This document shows positions 54,747 to 63,752 of a stretch of DNA of 64,000 bases, piece by piece. The notes beneath the pieces were generated by a model. That model saw nothing but the letters and a program-made list of their open reading frames with translations. It had not been told where the DNA came from and did not search any database. The translations under genes were made by a program, and so were the position numbers. The stretch's first letter is position 1; every line of letters begins with the position of its first letter. This DNA comes from Lysinibacillus sp. KCTC 33748 (lineage in GTDB: Bacteria > Bacillota > Bacilli > Bacillales_A > Planococcaceae), in the NCBI RefSeq assembly GCF_002237755.1, contig NZ_MWSJ01000010.1:1-64000 (forward strand), in the 5' to 3' direction.

Positions 54747-55757
54747 TTACCAACCACGTACGTATTGCACTGGAGGTGTAACATCTTCTCCTATTTCCTT
54801 AGCAGCATGAAGTGGCCAATAGGGATCGCGAAGGAGAACGCGTGCTAGGAAAATTAAGTCAGCACGATTGTTTTGTAAAATTTCCTCTGCTTGAATGGCT
54901 GTTGTAATAAGTCCGACCGCACCAGTTGGAATATCAGCTCCATGCTTAATCGCTTCTGCATGAGGCACTTGGTAGCCTGGAAAAACGTTTATATGTGCTT
55001 GCACGACACCACCAGTAGAAACATCCACTAAATCAACACTTTGTGATTTCATCCAACGACTGAAGACGATAAAGTCATCCATTGTTGTACCATCTTCAGC
55101 ATAATCTTCTGCGGAAACACGCACAAGCAAAGGACCTTCCCAAACACTGCGAATAGCATCGATGACTTGACGTAGCAATCGATAACGATTTTCTTGGGAA
55201 CCACCGTATTGGTCATTACGTTTATTCGTTGCTGGTGATAAAAATTCACTAATTAAATAGCCGTGTGCACCATGGATTTCGAGAACATCAAAGCCTGCTT
55301 TAGCTGCTCGGACAGCTGCATGTTTAAAAGCTTCTATTACATATTCAATGTCTTCTAATGTCATCTCAGTAGGCGTTTTATAAGCATCGCTAAATGCAAT
55401 GGCTGACGGTGCGAATATTTCACCATCTACAGTTGCTTTACGTCCAGCGTGTGCGAGCTGGATGCCGGTTTTTGCTCCGTATGCCTTCATTCCTTGAACT
55501 AATTGACGTAAACCTTCGATATGAGCATCATCCCAAATTCCAAGATCGTTACTAGATATACGACCTTCTGGAACAACACCCGTAGCTTCGGCGATAATTA
55601 AACCAACTTGACCAGCAGCCCGGGTTGCATAATGTACTTGATGGAATGGTGTGACAAGCCCATCCTCCTGCGCCGAGTACATACACATCGGTGCCATTAC
55701 AACACGATTTTTTAATAAGATATTTTGTAATTGGTAAGGTTCCAGTAATTTAGACAA
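54747..55757 (-). CDS. namA: NADPH dehydrogenase NamA (old yellow enzyme)
   Basis: The 336-residue protein has [31 protein letters not shown], the active-site [19 protein letters not shown] and [10 protein letters not shown], all typical of YqjM/NamA. It reduces activated alkenes with FMN and NADPH. It is 46 bp downstream of proC and may share its transcript. Confidence 0.93.
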   Translation of the reverse strand: MSKLLEPYQLQNILLKNRVVMAPMCMYSAQEDGLVTPFHQVHYATRAAGQVGLIIAEATGVVPEGRISSNDLGIWDDAHIEGLRQLVQGMKAYGAKTGIQLAHAGRKATVDGEIFAPSAIAFSDAYKTPTEMTLEDIEYVIEAFKHAAVRAAKAGFDVLEIHGAHGYLISEFLSPATNKRNDQYGGSQENRYRLLRQVIDAIRSVWEGPLLVRVSAEDYAEDGTTMDDFIVFSRWMKSQSVDLVDVSTGGVVQAHINVFPGYQVPHAEAIKHGADIPTGAVGLITTAIQAEEILQNNRADLIFLARVLLRDPYWPLHAAKEIGEDVTPPVQYVRGW

Positions 55758-55803
55758 AATAAAGCCCCCTAATCCCTAGTGATATACTTTTATTTTGCAC
55801 CCA

Positions 55804-56610
55804 TTATTTACTATTTGCAAGTAAACGAGATCGAGCTTCTGCTTCTTTAATACATGCTTCTATCGCTTCATTAAATTGATATTGTTCAAGAGCCTTAATT
55901 CCAGCTTCTGTTGTACCACCTGGACTTGTTACTTTACGGCGTAATACATCAGGTTCATCGACGGATTGCTTCAGCATTTCTGCAGTACCGGCAAGCGTTT
56001 GCGTCATTAATAGTCGTACTATATCCTTCGAGAGACCGACCTTTGTACCAACTCGTTCAAATGCCTCCATTAAATAATAAATATAAGCTGGGCCACTCCC
56101 TGAAAGTGCCGTTACAGCGTGTAATTGATCCTCTTCCACCTCAATAACTGAACCGACCGCCTCTAAAAGCTGTAAGAACATGGAGCGCTGTTCCGAAGTC
56201 ACTTTGTCATTAAATGCAATTCCACTTGCAGACATCCCAATAGTAGCGGAAGTGTTAGGCATAACGCGAGCGACTGGGCGAGCCCCTAAATGTTCTATAA
56301 TAGTTGCAATACCGATACCGGCTAAGATAGAAAGAACGGCTGACTGTTCTGTAATTTTAGGCTTTAGCTCACGCATCGCTGCAATGGCATCTTTAGGCTT
56401 CATCGCTAAAATAATTAAATCAGCTTGCTGGTAAATATCATGGTCAATATTGCAATTTACACCATATGTGTCGTGTAAAAAATGTAAGCGGTCTTTGTCT
56501 GAGCGATTGGTGACGTAAATTTCTTGCGCTGTAAATACTTTTTCTTTTATCCAGCCCTGAATCAATGCCTCTGCCATAGAGCCTGCACCTATAAATAGTA
56601 TTTTTTTCAT
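55804..56610 (-). CDS. proC: Pyrroline-5-carboxylate reductase ProC
   Basis: The 268-residue protein has ILFIGAGSMAEALIQGW (NADP motif), ARVMPNTSATIGMSASG and ALSGSGPAYIYYLMEAF with TSPGGTTEAGI, the ProC signature. Last step of proline synthesis. TGGAGG precedes the ATG. A proline-specific T-box lies about 350 bp upstream on the same strand. Confidence 0.95.
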   Translation of the reverse strand: MKKILFIGAGSMAEALIQGWIKEKVFTAQEIYVTNRSDKDRLHFLHDTYGVNCNIDHDIYQQADLIILAMKPKDAIAAMRELKPKITEQSAVLSILAGIGIATIIEHLGARPVARVMPNTSATIGMSASGIAFNDKVTSEQRSMFLQLLEAVGSVIEVEEDQLHAVTALSGSGPAYIYYLMEAFERVGTKVGLSKDIVRLLMTQTLAGTAEMLKQSVDEPDVLRRKVTSPGGTTEAGIKALEQYQFNEAIEACIKEAEARSRLLANSK

Positions 56611-56639
56611 GATAAAACCTCCAGTTCAAATTCAATTTC

Positions 56640-56945
56640 GCCTTGGCGTAACTGCGTCAGGATTTTGAATTGTGCTAAGGCCTGCACGACGCAGGTCAGT
56701 TAGCCATTGTCGCAGGAAGCGACGGTTTTAGGCTAACATCCTTATATTCATTCCTTTGAAAATCCGTGACATCCGCCGGAGGCTTTGGGCCAACAAGATG
56801 TTGGTCACTCAGTCGTGTGTTGCTGCCGCTTCGCTTTAGCACAGATAAATTGCCACAGGACGTGGCGTTCTTAGACTGAGTTCCTCTATTTCAGCGGGTG
56901 TTTGGATATTTGTAGCTGTCGCTTCGCTTTCGCTACTAAAAAAAT
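56640..56945 (-). repeat. Modular hairpin repeat inside the proC leader
   Basis: On the minus strand, modules appear in series: GTAGCGAAAGCGAAGCGACA, CACCCGCTGAAATAGAGGAA, GCCACGTCCTGTGGC hairpin, GCTAAAGCGAAGCGGCAGC, TTGTTGGCCCAAAGCC, TCCGGCGGA, GTTAGCCTAAAACC, GTCGCTTCCTGCGAC hairpin and CCTGCGTCGTGCAGG hairpin, ending near 56640. Related modules occur at 3396-3545 and 4008-4135. It is transcribed as part of the proC leader. Confidence 0.6.
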
Positions 56946-56958
56946 TGCTGAATGAAGA

Positions 56959-57195
56959 TAAAAACAGCGCTCCCGTCCTTATAAAGAAGGACGAAAACGC
57001 TGTTGTTTCCGCGGTACCACCTTTGTTTGCCAATTGGCACAACTCATAGCCCTTTTATCGCAAGGGAGACGGTTATGTTTTCATAACTGCTCAGAAGTAG
57101 GTTCGGTAATGGGAGTGGGTGATGTTACTTTCAGCAAATGTAACACTCTCTAAGACACCTTCACCAATTACGTACTTGGCTTCATCAACGCATAA
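56959..57195 (-). ncRNA. T-box riboswitch, proline specifier (CCU)
   Basis: The minus strand holds the antiterminator motif GGTGGTACCGCGG (57009-57021) and the competing terminator AACAGCG...CGCTGTTTTT (56961-57004). Stem I has the loop-E pair AGTA and GAA; the specifier that follows GAA is CCT (57099-57101), then A, and is flanked by pairing GTAAT/ATTAC and GAAG/CTTC. CCU reads tRNA-Pro, which fits proC as the regulated gene. Confidence 0.92.
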
Positions 57196-57325
57196 AAATA
57201 ATTAGATTATTCAAAATTATATTGGTAAGACGTCAACCTGTCAACAGGAGGGTGACGAAAAGAAGAAAAACTTGTAAAATAGAATGAATCGGTGTTCACT
57301 AGTTGCATAAAGGGGGAAACAGCTT

Positions 57326-58273
57326 TTGTCTACATACAAAATAGAAATACCAACACCCTATGATGTAGGAGATGTAAATGCATTTGTTGTCAAAGGCGAT
57401 GCATTGACAATTTTTGATGTTGGTCCAAAAACAATGGAAGCCTATGACGCGCTAAAATGGGGGATTCGCGCAGCGGGCTTTGACATGCGAGATATTGAAC
57501 AGGTTGTGTTAACCCATCATCATCCAGATCATGCAGGTTGGGTGGATGCCTTTCCAAACGCAGAAATTTTAGGGCACGCCTATAACGATAAATGGCTTTG
57601 TCATGACGAGGATTTTTTACGTTACCATGTGCAGTTTTACAGTGAATGCTTATTTGAGCACGGTGTTCCTCAACAATATATCCAGCCGAGTGTACATGTC
57701 CGCCGTGAAATAGAGCTTGTAGGTGAACGACCATTAACACAAATTCTTAACGATGGGGATGAAGTGCCAGGACATCCTGGATTAAAGGCTATTGAAACTT
57801 TAGGACACGCACAAAGTCACTTAATCTTCTGGGATGAAAAAACGCACGATGTAATTGGTGGAGATTTATTGCTTGAAAAAATAACACCAAATCCGTTAAT
57901 TGAGCCACCACTAGACCGTACATTAGGACGTACGAAATCGTTACTACAATATAATGAATCGCTAGAAATATTACGACGATTACCAGTTAAAACAATGTAT
58001 ACAGGACATGGCGCAGAGTTGCACAATATTCCTGATTTAATTGATAAACGATTAGAACGTCAGCATCAGCAAGCTTTGAAGGTTTGCGAATTATTTGGTG
58101 ATGAATCATTAACTGCTGTACAAGTAACGAAGCGCTTTTACCCAGCAGTTTTTCAACGACAGCTTGGACTGACACTGTCTAAAACGCTCGGTTATTTAGA
58201 TTACTTAGAGGCCAACAATTTGATTACATCTACAAAATCTGAAGAAGGTATTTATTTATTTCATAGAAAGTAG
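57326..58273 (+). CDS. MBL-fold metallo-hydrolase
   Basis: The 315-residue protein has the metallo-beta-lactamase motif VVLTHHHPDHAGWVDAF, later ligands LGHAQSHLIF and GGDLLLEK, and YTGHGAE. A C-terminal winged-helix-like extension (about 240-310) is typical of the group with LACTB2-like members. Substrate unknown. TTG start nine bases after AAAGGGGG. It is followed by an SDR gene eight bases on. Confidence 0.88.
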   Translation: MSTYKIEIPTPYDVGDVNAFVVKGDALTIFDVGPKTMEAYDALKWGIRAAGFDMRDIEQVVLTHHHPDHAGWVDAFPNAEILGHAYNDKWLCHDEDFLRYHVQFYSECLFEHGVPQQYIQPSVHVRREIELVGERPLTQILNDGDEVPGHPGLKAIETLGHAQSHLIFWDEKTHDVIGGDLLLEKITPNPLIEPPLDRTLGRTKSLLQYNESLEILRRLPVKTMYTGHGAELHNIPDLIDKRLERQHQQALKVCELFGDESLTAVQVTKRFYPAVFQRQLGLTLSKTLGYLDYLEANNLITSTKSEEGIYLFHRK

Positions 58274-58281
58274 GTGTAAAC

Positions 58282-59037
58282 ATGAGCGTGAATAAAAAGA
58301 CTATCTTCGTGACCGGTGCAACAAGTGGTGTTGGACTGAAAATAACAGAATTATTAGTAGCACAAGGCCATTCCGTTTATGCGACAGGCCGCAATACAGT
58401 GGCATTGAAAGCATTAGAACGCGTAGGGGCAAACGTGATCCAAGCAGATTTAACTGATTTAGCTACTATCGACGAAGTATGTGCACAGCTACCGCCTCTC
58501 GATGTAGCTATTTTATCTGCTGGGGTAGGTAAATTCGGTATTGCACCTGAATTAACAGATGAAGCTATTAGACAAATGGTAGAGCTAAATGTTAGTGTAC
58601 CGATGTATTTAGCAAAACGTCTAGCAGCGCCTATGATACAACGTCAGCAAGGTCAGCTCATCTTCATCGGCTCGCAGGCAGGAAAGGTAGCGACACCTAA
58701 GGCAAGTGTTTATGCTGCTACTAAGCATGCGATTGTTGGCTTTACAAATGGGCTTCGCATGGAACTAGCTCCGTATAATGTGACAGTCACAGCGATACAT
58801 CCAGGTCCAATCGATACACCTTTTTTAGACAAGGCGAGTGATGAAAGTGGTTATCGAGAGTCTTTAGGGAGATTTTTATTAACAGCTGAAGAAGTGGCTC
58901 AAGCTACGATAAAAACAATCGGGCGCCCTGTGCGAGAGGTAAATTTACCGCGGATCATGGGGTTAACAAGTAAGCTATATGCAATGGCACCTGCAACCGT
59001 TGAATTTTTAGGTAAATCATTTTTTAATAAGAAGTAA
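58282..59037 (+). CDS. SDR-family oxidoreductase
   Basis: The 251-residue classical short-chain dehydrogenase has VTGATSGVGLKI, ILSAGVGKFG (NNAG equivalent), catalytic Ser in IFIGSQAGK, and YAATKHA with the Tyr-x3-Lys. Forms an operon with the MBL hydrolase. Substrate unknown. Confidence 0.92.
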   Translation: MSVNKKTIFVTGATSGVGLKITELLVAQGHSVYATGRNTVALKALERVGANVIQADLTDLATIDEVCAQLPPLDVAILSAGVGKFGIAPELTDEAIRQMVELNVSVPMYLAKRLAAPMIQRQQGQLIFIGSQAGKVATPKASVYAATKHAIVGFTNGLRMELAPYNVTVTAIHPGPIDTPFLDKASDESGYRESLGRFLLTAEEVAQATIKTIGRPVREVNLPRIMGLTSKLYAMAPATVEFLGKSFFNKK

Positions 59038-59091
59038 CGAAAAACTCAATTAAATAATATTAATCAAACTGTAAACATACTTTATGGCTCT

Positions 59092-59206
59092 ACATGATAG
59101 AAAGAGCTTGTTTTTCGATAAAAGCCCAAAAAGTTTCGATAAAATGAGATTTTGTTTCGATAAAAGCTCAAATAGTTTCGATAAATCTTCAAAGTATTCC
59201 TATAAA
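59092..59206 (-). repeat. 21-bp tandem array 3
   Basis: Plus-strand TTTCGATAAA starts at 59113, 59134, 59155 and 59176, and TTCCTATAAA at 59197: five units at exactly 21-bp steps. On the minus strand the core is TTTATCGAAA, a 9-of-10 match to array 2 (TTTATCGGAA), and its first 21 bases are identical to array 2. Confidence 0.9.
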
Positions 59207-59254
59207 ACGAACGAAAGGAGCTTTAGCGATTCTGTTTTGCGGCTCGACATTAAG

Positions 59255-59291
59255 AAAAGGGTTGTCTCTTGCGCTGAGACAACTCTTTTTT
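59255..59291 (+). terminator. Terminator in the gap after the SDR gene
   Basis: AGGGTTGTCTC, loop TTGCGCT, GAGACAACTCT, then TTTTT. Confidence 0.85.
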
Positions 59292-59329
59292 GTATGTGGG
59301 CGTTAGGATATGCGAACCACTAGCTAAGT

Positions 59330-59405
59330 GCAATGGTGTCCAATCGCGCAAAAAACATCTGTTGCTCCGACCCCAAAGAAAGTGCACATCCGAAACGGAA
59401 ATTAA
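59330..59405. repeat. Degenerate MITE-like repeat
   Basis: The right part CGAAACGGAAATTAAT, with CCGACCCCAAAGAAAGTGC before it, resembles the right end of the elements at 2436 and 44933. The left end is not clearly recognisable. Just beyond, CGAGTAAAAA occurs twice (59426 and 59446). Confidence 0.4.
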
Positions 59406-59543
59406 TACTATATACATTCATGTTGCGAGTAAAAAATCGTTTTTCCGAGTAAAAATATTGATCGTTTGTACAAGCACTTAAAGTATTGGAATGACACACT
59501 TTTTACAATAAACATAAAAGTCTATTAATTTATAAAAATACAC

Positions 59544-59591
59544 TTGTTTTTATTTTTATAACATGATACTATTCGTGTATAAACTTTTAAG
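59544..59591 (+). promoter_or_regulatory. Predicted argGH promoter with candidate ARG box
   Basis: TTGTTT (59544-59549), 17 bp, TACTAT (59567-59572). CGTGTATAAACTTTTAAG (59574-59591), over the predicted start, matches the arginine-repressor box CATGAATAAAAATTCAAG at 13 of 18 positions. Both are sequence predictions. Confidence 0.4.
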
Positions 59592-59641
59592 TGGATGTAT
59601 AAACATACATATCTTATAGATTAAATGGAGGCGCATTTCTT

Positions 59642-60832
59642 ATGGCGAATAAAAAAGTAGTATTAGCATATTCAGGAGGTCTTGATACTTCTGTAGCAAT
59701 TCCGTGGTTAAAAGAACAAGGTTGGGACGTTATCGCAGTTTGTCTTGACGTTGGTGAAGGTAAGGATCTTGAATTCGTAAAAAATAAAGCTCTTCAAGTA
59801 GGAGCAATTGAATCATATATGGTAGATGCGAAAGATGAATTCGCTGAAGAATATGCATTAATTTCATTACAAGCGCATACTTGGTACGAACAAAAATATC
59901 CATTAGTATCGGCACTTTCTCGTCCATTAATTTCAAAAAAATTAGTGGAAATTGCGAATCAAGTAGGTGCGGACGCAGTAGCTCATGGTTGCACAGGTAA
60001 AGGGAATGACCAAGTTCGTTTCGAAGTTTCCATCAAAGCGTTAAATCCAGATTTAGAAGTATTAGCTCCTGTACGTGAGTGGGGCTGGAGCCGTGATGAG
60101 GAAATCGAATATGCCATGAAACATAATGTACCGATTCCTGCAACATTAGATTCACCATTCTCTATCGACCAAAACTTATGGGGCCGTGCAAATGAAGCGG
60201 GTGTAATGGAAGATCCATGGGTATCTCCACCAGAAGAAGCATACGGTTTAACAGTTTCTGTTGAAAACGCTCCAGATGAAGCGGAATACGTAGAACTTGA
60301 ATTCGTTGCTGGTAAGCCAGTAGCTTTAAACGGTAAGGAAATGAAGCTTGCTGATTTAATCCAAGAGCTAAATGCTGTAGCTGGAGCACACGGTGTTGGG
60401 CGTATCGATCACGTAGAAAACCGATTAGTTGGTATTAAATCTCGTGAAGTATATGAAATTCCAGGAGCAAAAGTGCTATTAACGGCACACAAAGAGCTTG
60501 AAGACTTAACACTTGTAAAAGAGTTAGCACACTTCAAACCAGTTATTGAGAAAAAATTATCTGAATTAATTTATGATGGTTTATGGTTCTCTCCATTACG
60601 TGTAGCACTGGAATCATTCCTAGCTGAATCACAAAAATTTGTTAACGGAACTGTGCGTGTGAAGCTATACAAAGGTCATGCAATTGTGGAAGGACGTAAA
60701 TCTCCAAATTCACTTTATAGTGAAAAGCTAGCAACATATTCTAAAGAAGACCAATTCAACCATGCTTCAGCAGTAGGCTTCATCGAACTATGGGGTCTGC
60801 CAACAGTGGTCAACTCTTCTGTAAATAAATAA
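59642..60832 (+). CDS. argG: Argininosuccinate synthase ArgG
   Basis: The 396-residue enzyme has [18 protein letters not shown] (PP-loop), [15 protein letters not shown] and the substrate motif [13 protein letters not shown]. It joins citrulline and aspartate using ATP. AATGGAGGCG precedes the ATG. Operon with argH. Confidence 0.97.
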   Translation: MANKKVVLAYSGGLDTSVAIPWLKEQGWDVIAVCLDVGEGKDLEFVKNKALQVGAIESYMVDAKDEFAEEYALISLQAHTWYEQKYPLVSALSRPLISKKLVEIANQVGADAVAHGCTGKGNDQVRFEVSIKALNPDLEVLAPVREWGWSRDEEIEYAMKHNVPIPATLDSPFSIDQNLWGRANEAGVMEDPWVSPPEEAYGLTVSVENAPDEAEYVELEFVAGKPVALNGKEMKLADLIQELNAVAGAHGVGRIDHVENRLVGIKSREVYEIPGAKVLLTAHKELEDLTLVKELAHFKPVIEKKLSELIYDGLWFSPLRVALESFLAESQKFVNGTVRVKLYKGHAIVEGRKSPNSLYSEKLATYSKEDQFNHASAVGFIELWGLPTVVNSSVNK

Positions 60833-60918
60833 AATTTAATTTTGACAAGCAAGGTGTAGTATAGACTTGTGCTGTGCTGCACCTGTTCAAAAAGTAATGA
60901 AGGAAAAGGTGAGCTGTT

Positions 60919-62292
60919 ATGACAAAACTTTGGGGCGGACGTTTCCAAAAATCAGCAGAAGCATGGGTGGACGAGTTCGGCGCATCGATTGGCTTTGACC
61001 AACAGCTTGTTCTAGAAGACCTTGAAGGCAGCGTTGCACATGTTACGATGCTTGGTGCAACAGGAATTTTATCAGCAGCTGACGTAGAGACAATTCTCGG
61101 TGGACTTGCACAATTACAAGAGAAAGCAATCGCAGGTGAGCTTGAATTTACAGTTGCTAATGAGGATATTCACTTAAACCTAGAAAAAATGCTCATTGAT
61201 TTAATTGGTCCTGTAGGTGGTAAGCTTCACACAGGCCGTAGCCGAAATGACCAAGTAGCAACGGATATGCATATTTTCTTGAAAAAACGTGTGGAGGAAG
61301 CAATCGGTTTAATAGAGACATTCCAAAAGACATTGCTAGAAAAGGCAGAGGAGCATGTGGAAACAATTGCTCCAGGCTATACACATTTACAACGTGCACA
61401 ACCAATCTCATTTGCGCATCACTTAATGGCCTATTTCTGGATGTTAGAGCGTGATAAACAACGTTTTACGGAGTCACTTAAACGTATTGATATTCTGCCA
61501 TTAGGTGCAGGTGCCATGGCGGGTACAACTTTCCCAATTGATCGCTTAAAATCCGCTGAACTTTTAGGCTTTAGCGAGGTATATGCGAATTCTATGGATG
61601 CAGTAAGTGACCGTGATTTTATCGTTGAATTTTTAAGCAATTCATCATTATTAATGGCGCATTTATCTCGTTTTGCAGAGGAAATTATTTTGTGGTCGAC
61701 AGATGAATTCAAATTTATCGAATTAGATGATGCCTTCTCAACAGGTTCTTCTATTATGCCACAAAAGAAAAATCCTGATATGGCGGAGTTAATTCGTGGG
61801 AAAACAGGGCGTGTTTACGGGAACTTAATGGGCTTATTAACAGTTCTTAAAGGAACACCGTTAACATACAACAAAGATATGCAGGAAGATAAAGAAGGTA
61901 TGTTCGATACAGTCCATACAATTCTTGGTTCTCTAAAAATCTTTGAAGGTATGATTCGCACGATGACTGTCAATACAGAGCGTTTGCAGCAGGCAGTACA
62001 CTCTGACTTCTCAAATGCTACGGAGCTTGCAGATTATTTAGCAACAAAAGGTATGCCTTTCCGTGAAGCACATGAAGTGACTGGAAAACTTGTATTCACA
62101 TGTATTCAAAAGGGCATCTACTTATTAGATTTACCGCTTGAAGACATGAAAAAAGAAAGTGAACTTATCGAAGCGGATATTTACGATGTATTAGCACCTG
62201 AAGCTGCCGTTCGTCGTCGTCATTCATTAGGTGGTACAGGATTTGATCAAGTAATCATCCAAATCCAAAAGGCAAAAGCTTGTCTAATTTAA
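60919..62292 (+). CDS. argH: Argininosuccinate lyase ArgH
   Basis: The 457-residue enzyme has KLWGGRF at the start, [13 protein letters not shown] and the family signature [15 protein letters not shown]. It releases arginine and fumarate. AAGGAAAAGGTGAG precedes the ATG. Confidence 0.97.
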   Translation: MTKLWGGRFQKSAEAWVDEFGASIGFDQQLVLEDLEGSVAHVTMLGATGILSAADVETILGGLAQLQEKAIAGELEFTVANEDIHLNLEKMLIDLIGPVGGKLHTGRSRNDQVATDMHIFLKKRVEEAIGLIETFQKTLLEKAEEHVETIAPGYTHLQRAQPISFAHHLMAYFWMLERDKQRFTESLKRIDILPLGAGAMAGTTFPIDRLKSAELLGFSEVYANSMDAVSDRDFIVEFLSNSSLLMAHLSRFAEEIILWSTDEFKFIELDDAFSTGSSIMPQKKNPDMAELIRGKTGRVYGNLMGLLTVLKGTPLTYNKDMQEDKEGMFDTVHTILGSLKIFEGMIRTMTVNTERLQQAVHSDFSNATELADYLATKGMPFREAHEVTGKLVFTCIQKGIYLLDLPLEDMKKESELIEADIYDVLAPEAAVRRRHSLGGTGFDQVIIQIQKAKACLI

Positions 62293-62439
62293 CAATTATT
62301 TTAGCGTGCATGTCCTTGTGACTTTTGCATAGATATTCATTAAAGCTGTCCAGTGAGGCACTATGATAAACCATTCTCCTTTTTCGTTAGAGCCAGAGGG
62401 TGAAACGTAAAAGAGCCCCTTACATAGGTGAAGGACAAT

Positions 62440-62472
62440 CCCCAATTCTGGAGACGCGGAATTGGGGTTTTT
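62440..62472 (+). terminator. Terminator after argGH
   Basis: CCCCAATTC (62440-62448) pairs with GAATTGGGG (62459-62467), followed by T5. Confidence 0.9.
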
Positions 62473-62504
62473 GTGTAATTAAATGATAATGGGAGGTGTT
62501 TTCA

Positions 62505-62882
62505 ATGAATGAGCGTTTTACAAAGGGGTTCGAAACAATAAAGCATTATGTGACAACGGAAGAAGCAGTAAAAATGATTGAGGCGGATGCACTAGCCGAC
62601 ATCGCACCAGATTTACGAAAAATGATTATTGAATTTGCCTATGGGGATATTTATTCACGCCCTGGGCTAGATGCAAAAAAACGTGCACTTGTTGTCATTA
62701 CATCAGTCGTAACTCAAGGTGCTGCCCCACAAACGAAAACACATATTAAACGAGGTTTACATGCAGGTTTGACTCAAACAGAAATTGTGGAAGCACTTTT
62801 ACAATTAGTGCCCTACATAGGTTTTCCGCTTGTACAAAATGCATTAACTATAGCTCAACAGGTCTTTAAAGAAGAAGCTTAG
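62505..62882 (+). CDS. Carboxymuconolactone decarboxylase (CMD) family protein
   Basis: The 125-residue helical protein has the CMD core: FAYGDIYSRPGLDAKKRALV, TQGAAPQTKTHIKRGLHAGL and EALLQLVPYIGFPLVQNAL. It lacks the CxxC of AhpD-type peroxidases, so it belongs to the redox-inactive side of the family; no substrate can be named. GGGAGGTG sets the ATG at 62505. Confidence 0.88.
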   Translation: MNERFTKGFETIKHYVTTEEAVKMIEADALADIAPDLRKMIIEFAYGDIYSRPGLDAKKRALVVITSVVTQGAAPQTKTHIKRGLHAGLTQTEIVEALLQLVPYIGFPLVQNALTIAQQVFKEEA

Positions 62883-63012
62883 ATTTCTTGGCGTTTTACG
62901 CTATCTTAAGGCACTTTAATAAAAGCACGCATTACATGAATAAACTCCTGTGAAACGGTTCATATTAAGAGCGGAACCACTTATTAATCTAATATGATTA
63001 GGAGGATGTAGA

Positions 63013-63084
63013 ATGAGTAGTCAAACACCCAAAGACCAGGAATCTCAGGAAAGTCCGCCACAACTGTATAGGGTGAGCTTCTAA
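63013..63084 (+). CDS. Possible 23-residue peptide gene
   Basis: A good AGGAGG (63001-63006) lies six bases before an ATG that opens MSSQTPKDQESQESPPQLYR and closes after 23 codons. The peptide is hydrophilic and Gln/Ser/Pro-rich. It may be a real micropeptide or the stub of a decayed gene. The rest of the 62883-63367 gap holds only a terminator. Confidence 0.35.
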   Translation: MSSQTPKDQESQESPPQLYRVSF

Positions 63085-63184
63085 AATCTTAAGGAAAAGG
63101 TGAGGCAGAGGATATTCTGTTTTGCTGTATCTTAAGAAGAAGCAATAACCGATACAAATAAAATCAATAGAAATAAGTGTTCTT

Positions 63185-63213
63185 GGATCCAGAATTTTTC
63201 TGGGTCCTTTTTT
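63185..63213 (+). terminator. Terminator-like hairpin before the GntR gene
   Basis: GGATCCAGAA pairs with TTCTGGGTCC (one G-U), followed by a T7 tract. Confidence 0.8.
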
Positions 63214-63367
63214 TATCTCGCATAATTGTCATAAAGCCAGAGTAATGAAGAAGAACCACAGATTAATTTTTACTTTATAGAAAAAATTGACTTTTTCGAA
63301 AAACTGTCTTACTCTAAGTATGACAGATTTCTGTTTGGTGATAAGCGATACAGATTGGAGCGGTAAG

Positions 63368-63745
63368 ATGAATATTCATTTAGATCCAAGCAGTGAATTA
63401 CAGCTCTATAAACAGTTAGCAAATCAGTTAATTGAGTTGATTGCTAAGGGAGAGCTTAAAAATGGTGATACATTACCTTCAGTTCGTTCAATGGCTGCAG
63501 ATTTAGGGATTAATGTTAGTACGGTAAGTAAAAGCTATCATGAACTTGAAGAAAAAGGGTTAATTGAATTAAAGCCGAAAGCAAAGGCTCTCATTATCGG
63601 TGGTCAAAAGAAAGAGCTGGAAGAGACGGAAGTTGAAAAAGTAGAAAATGCTTTAAAGCCAATTATGGCAGAGGCATTTGCACGTGGCCTCGAAAAAGAT
63701 CAGATGACAAATTTGTTTCATCGAATTTTAAAACAATGGAAGTAG
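63368..63745 (+). CDS. GntR-family regulator (YtrA subgroup)
   Basis: The 125-residue protein has a GntR winged helix (LYKQLANQLIELIAKGEL, LPSVRSMAADLGINVSTVSK) and only a short helical tail, the YtrA/YhcF type that usually represses an adjacent membrane or ABC gene. GGAG lies seven bases before the ATG at 63368; the frame is open to 63287 but has no site there. The next gene starts eight bases after its stop. Confidence 0.9.
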   Translation: MNIHLDPSSELQLYKQLANQLIELIAKGELKNGDTLPSVRSMAADLGINVSTVSKSYHELEEKGLIELKPKAKALIIGGQKKELEETEVEKVENALKPIMAEAFARGLEKDQMTNLFHRILKQWK

Positions 63746-63752
63746 GGGAAAT

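Noticed and set aside
59084-59323. Plus-strand 79-codon frame with SFDKS heptads across array 3
   Set aside because: The frame comes from the 21-bp repeat and continues through a terminator hairpin; no ribosome site.
59290-59481. 63-codon frame after the 59255 terminator
   Set aside because: It runs over the degenerate repeat and has no ribosome site or recognisable sequence.
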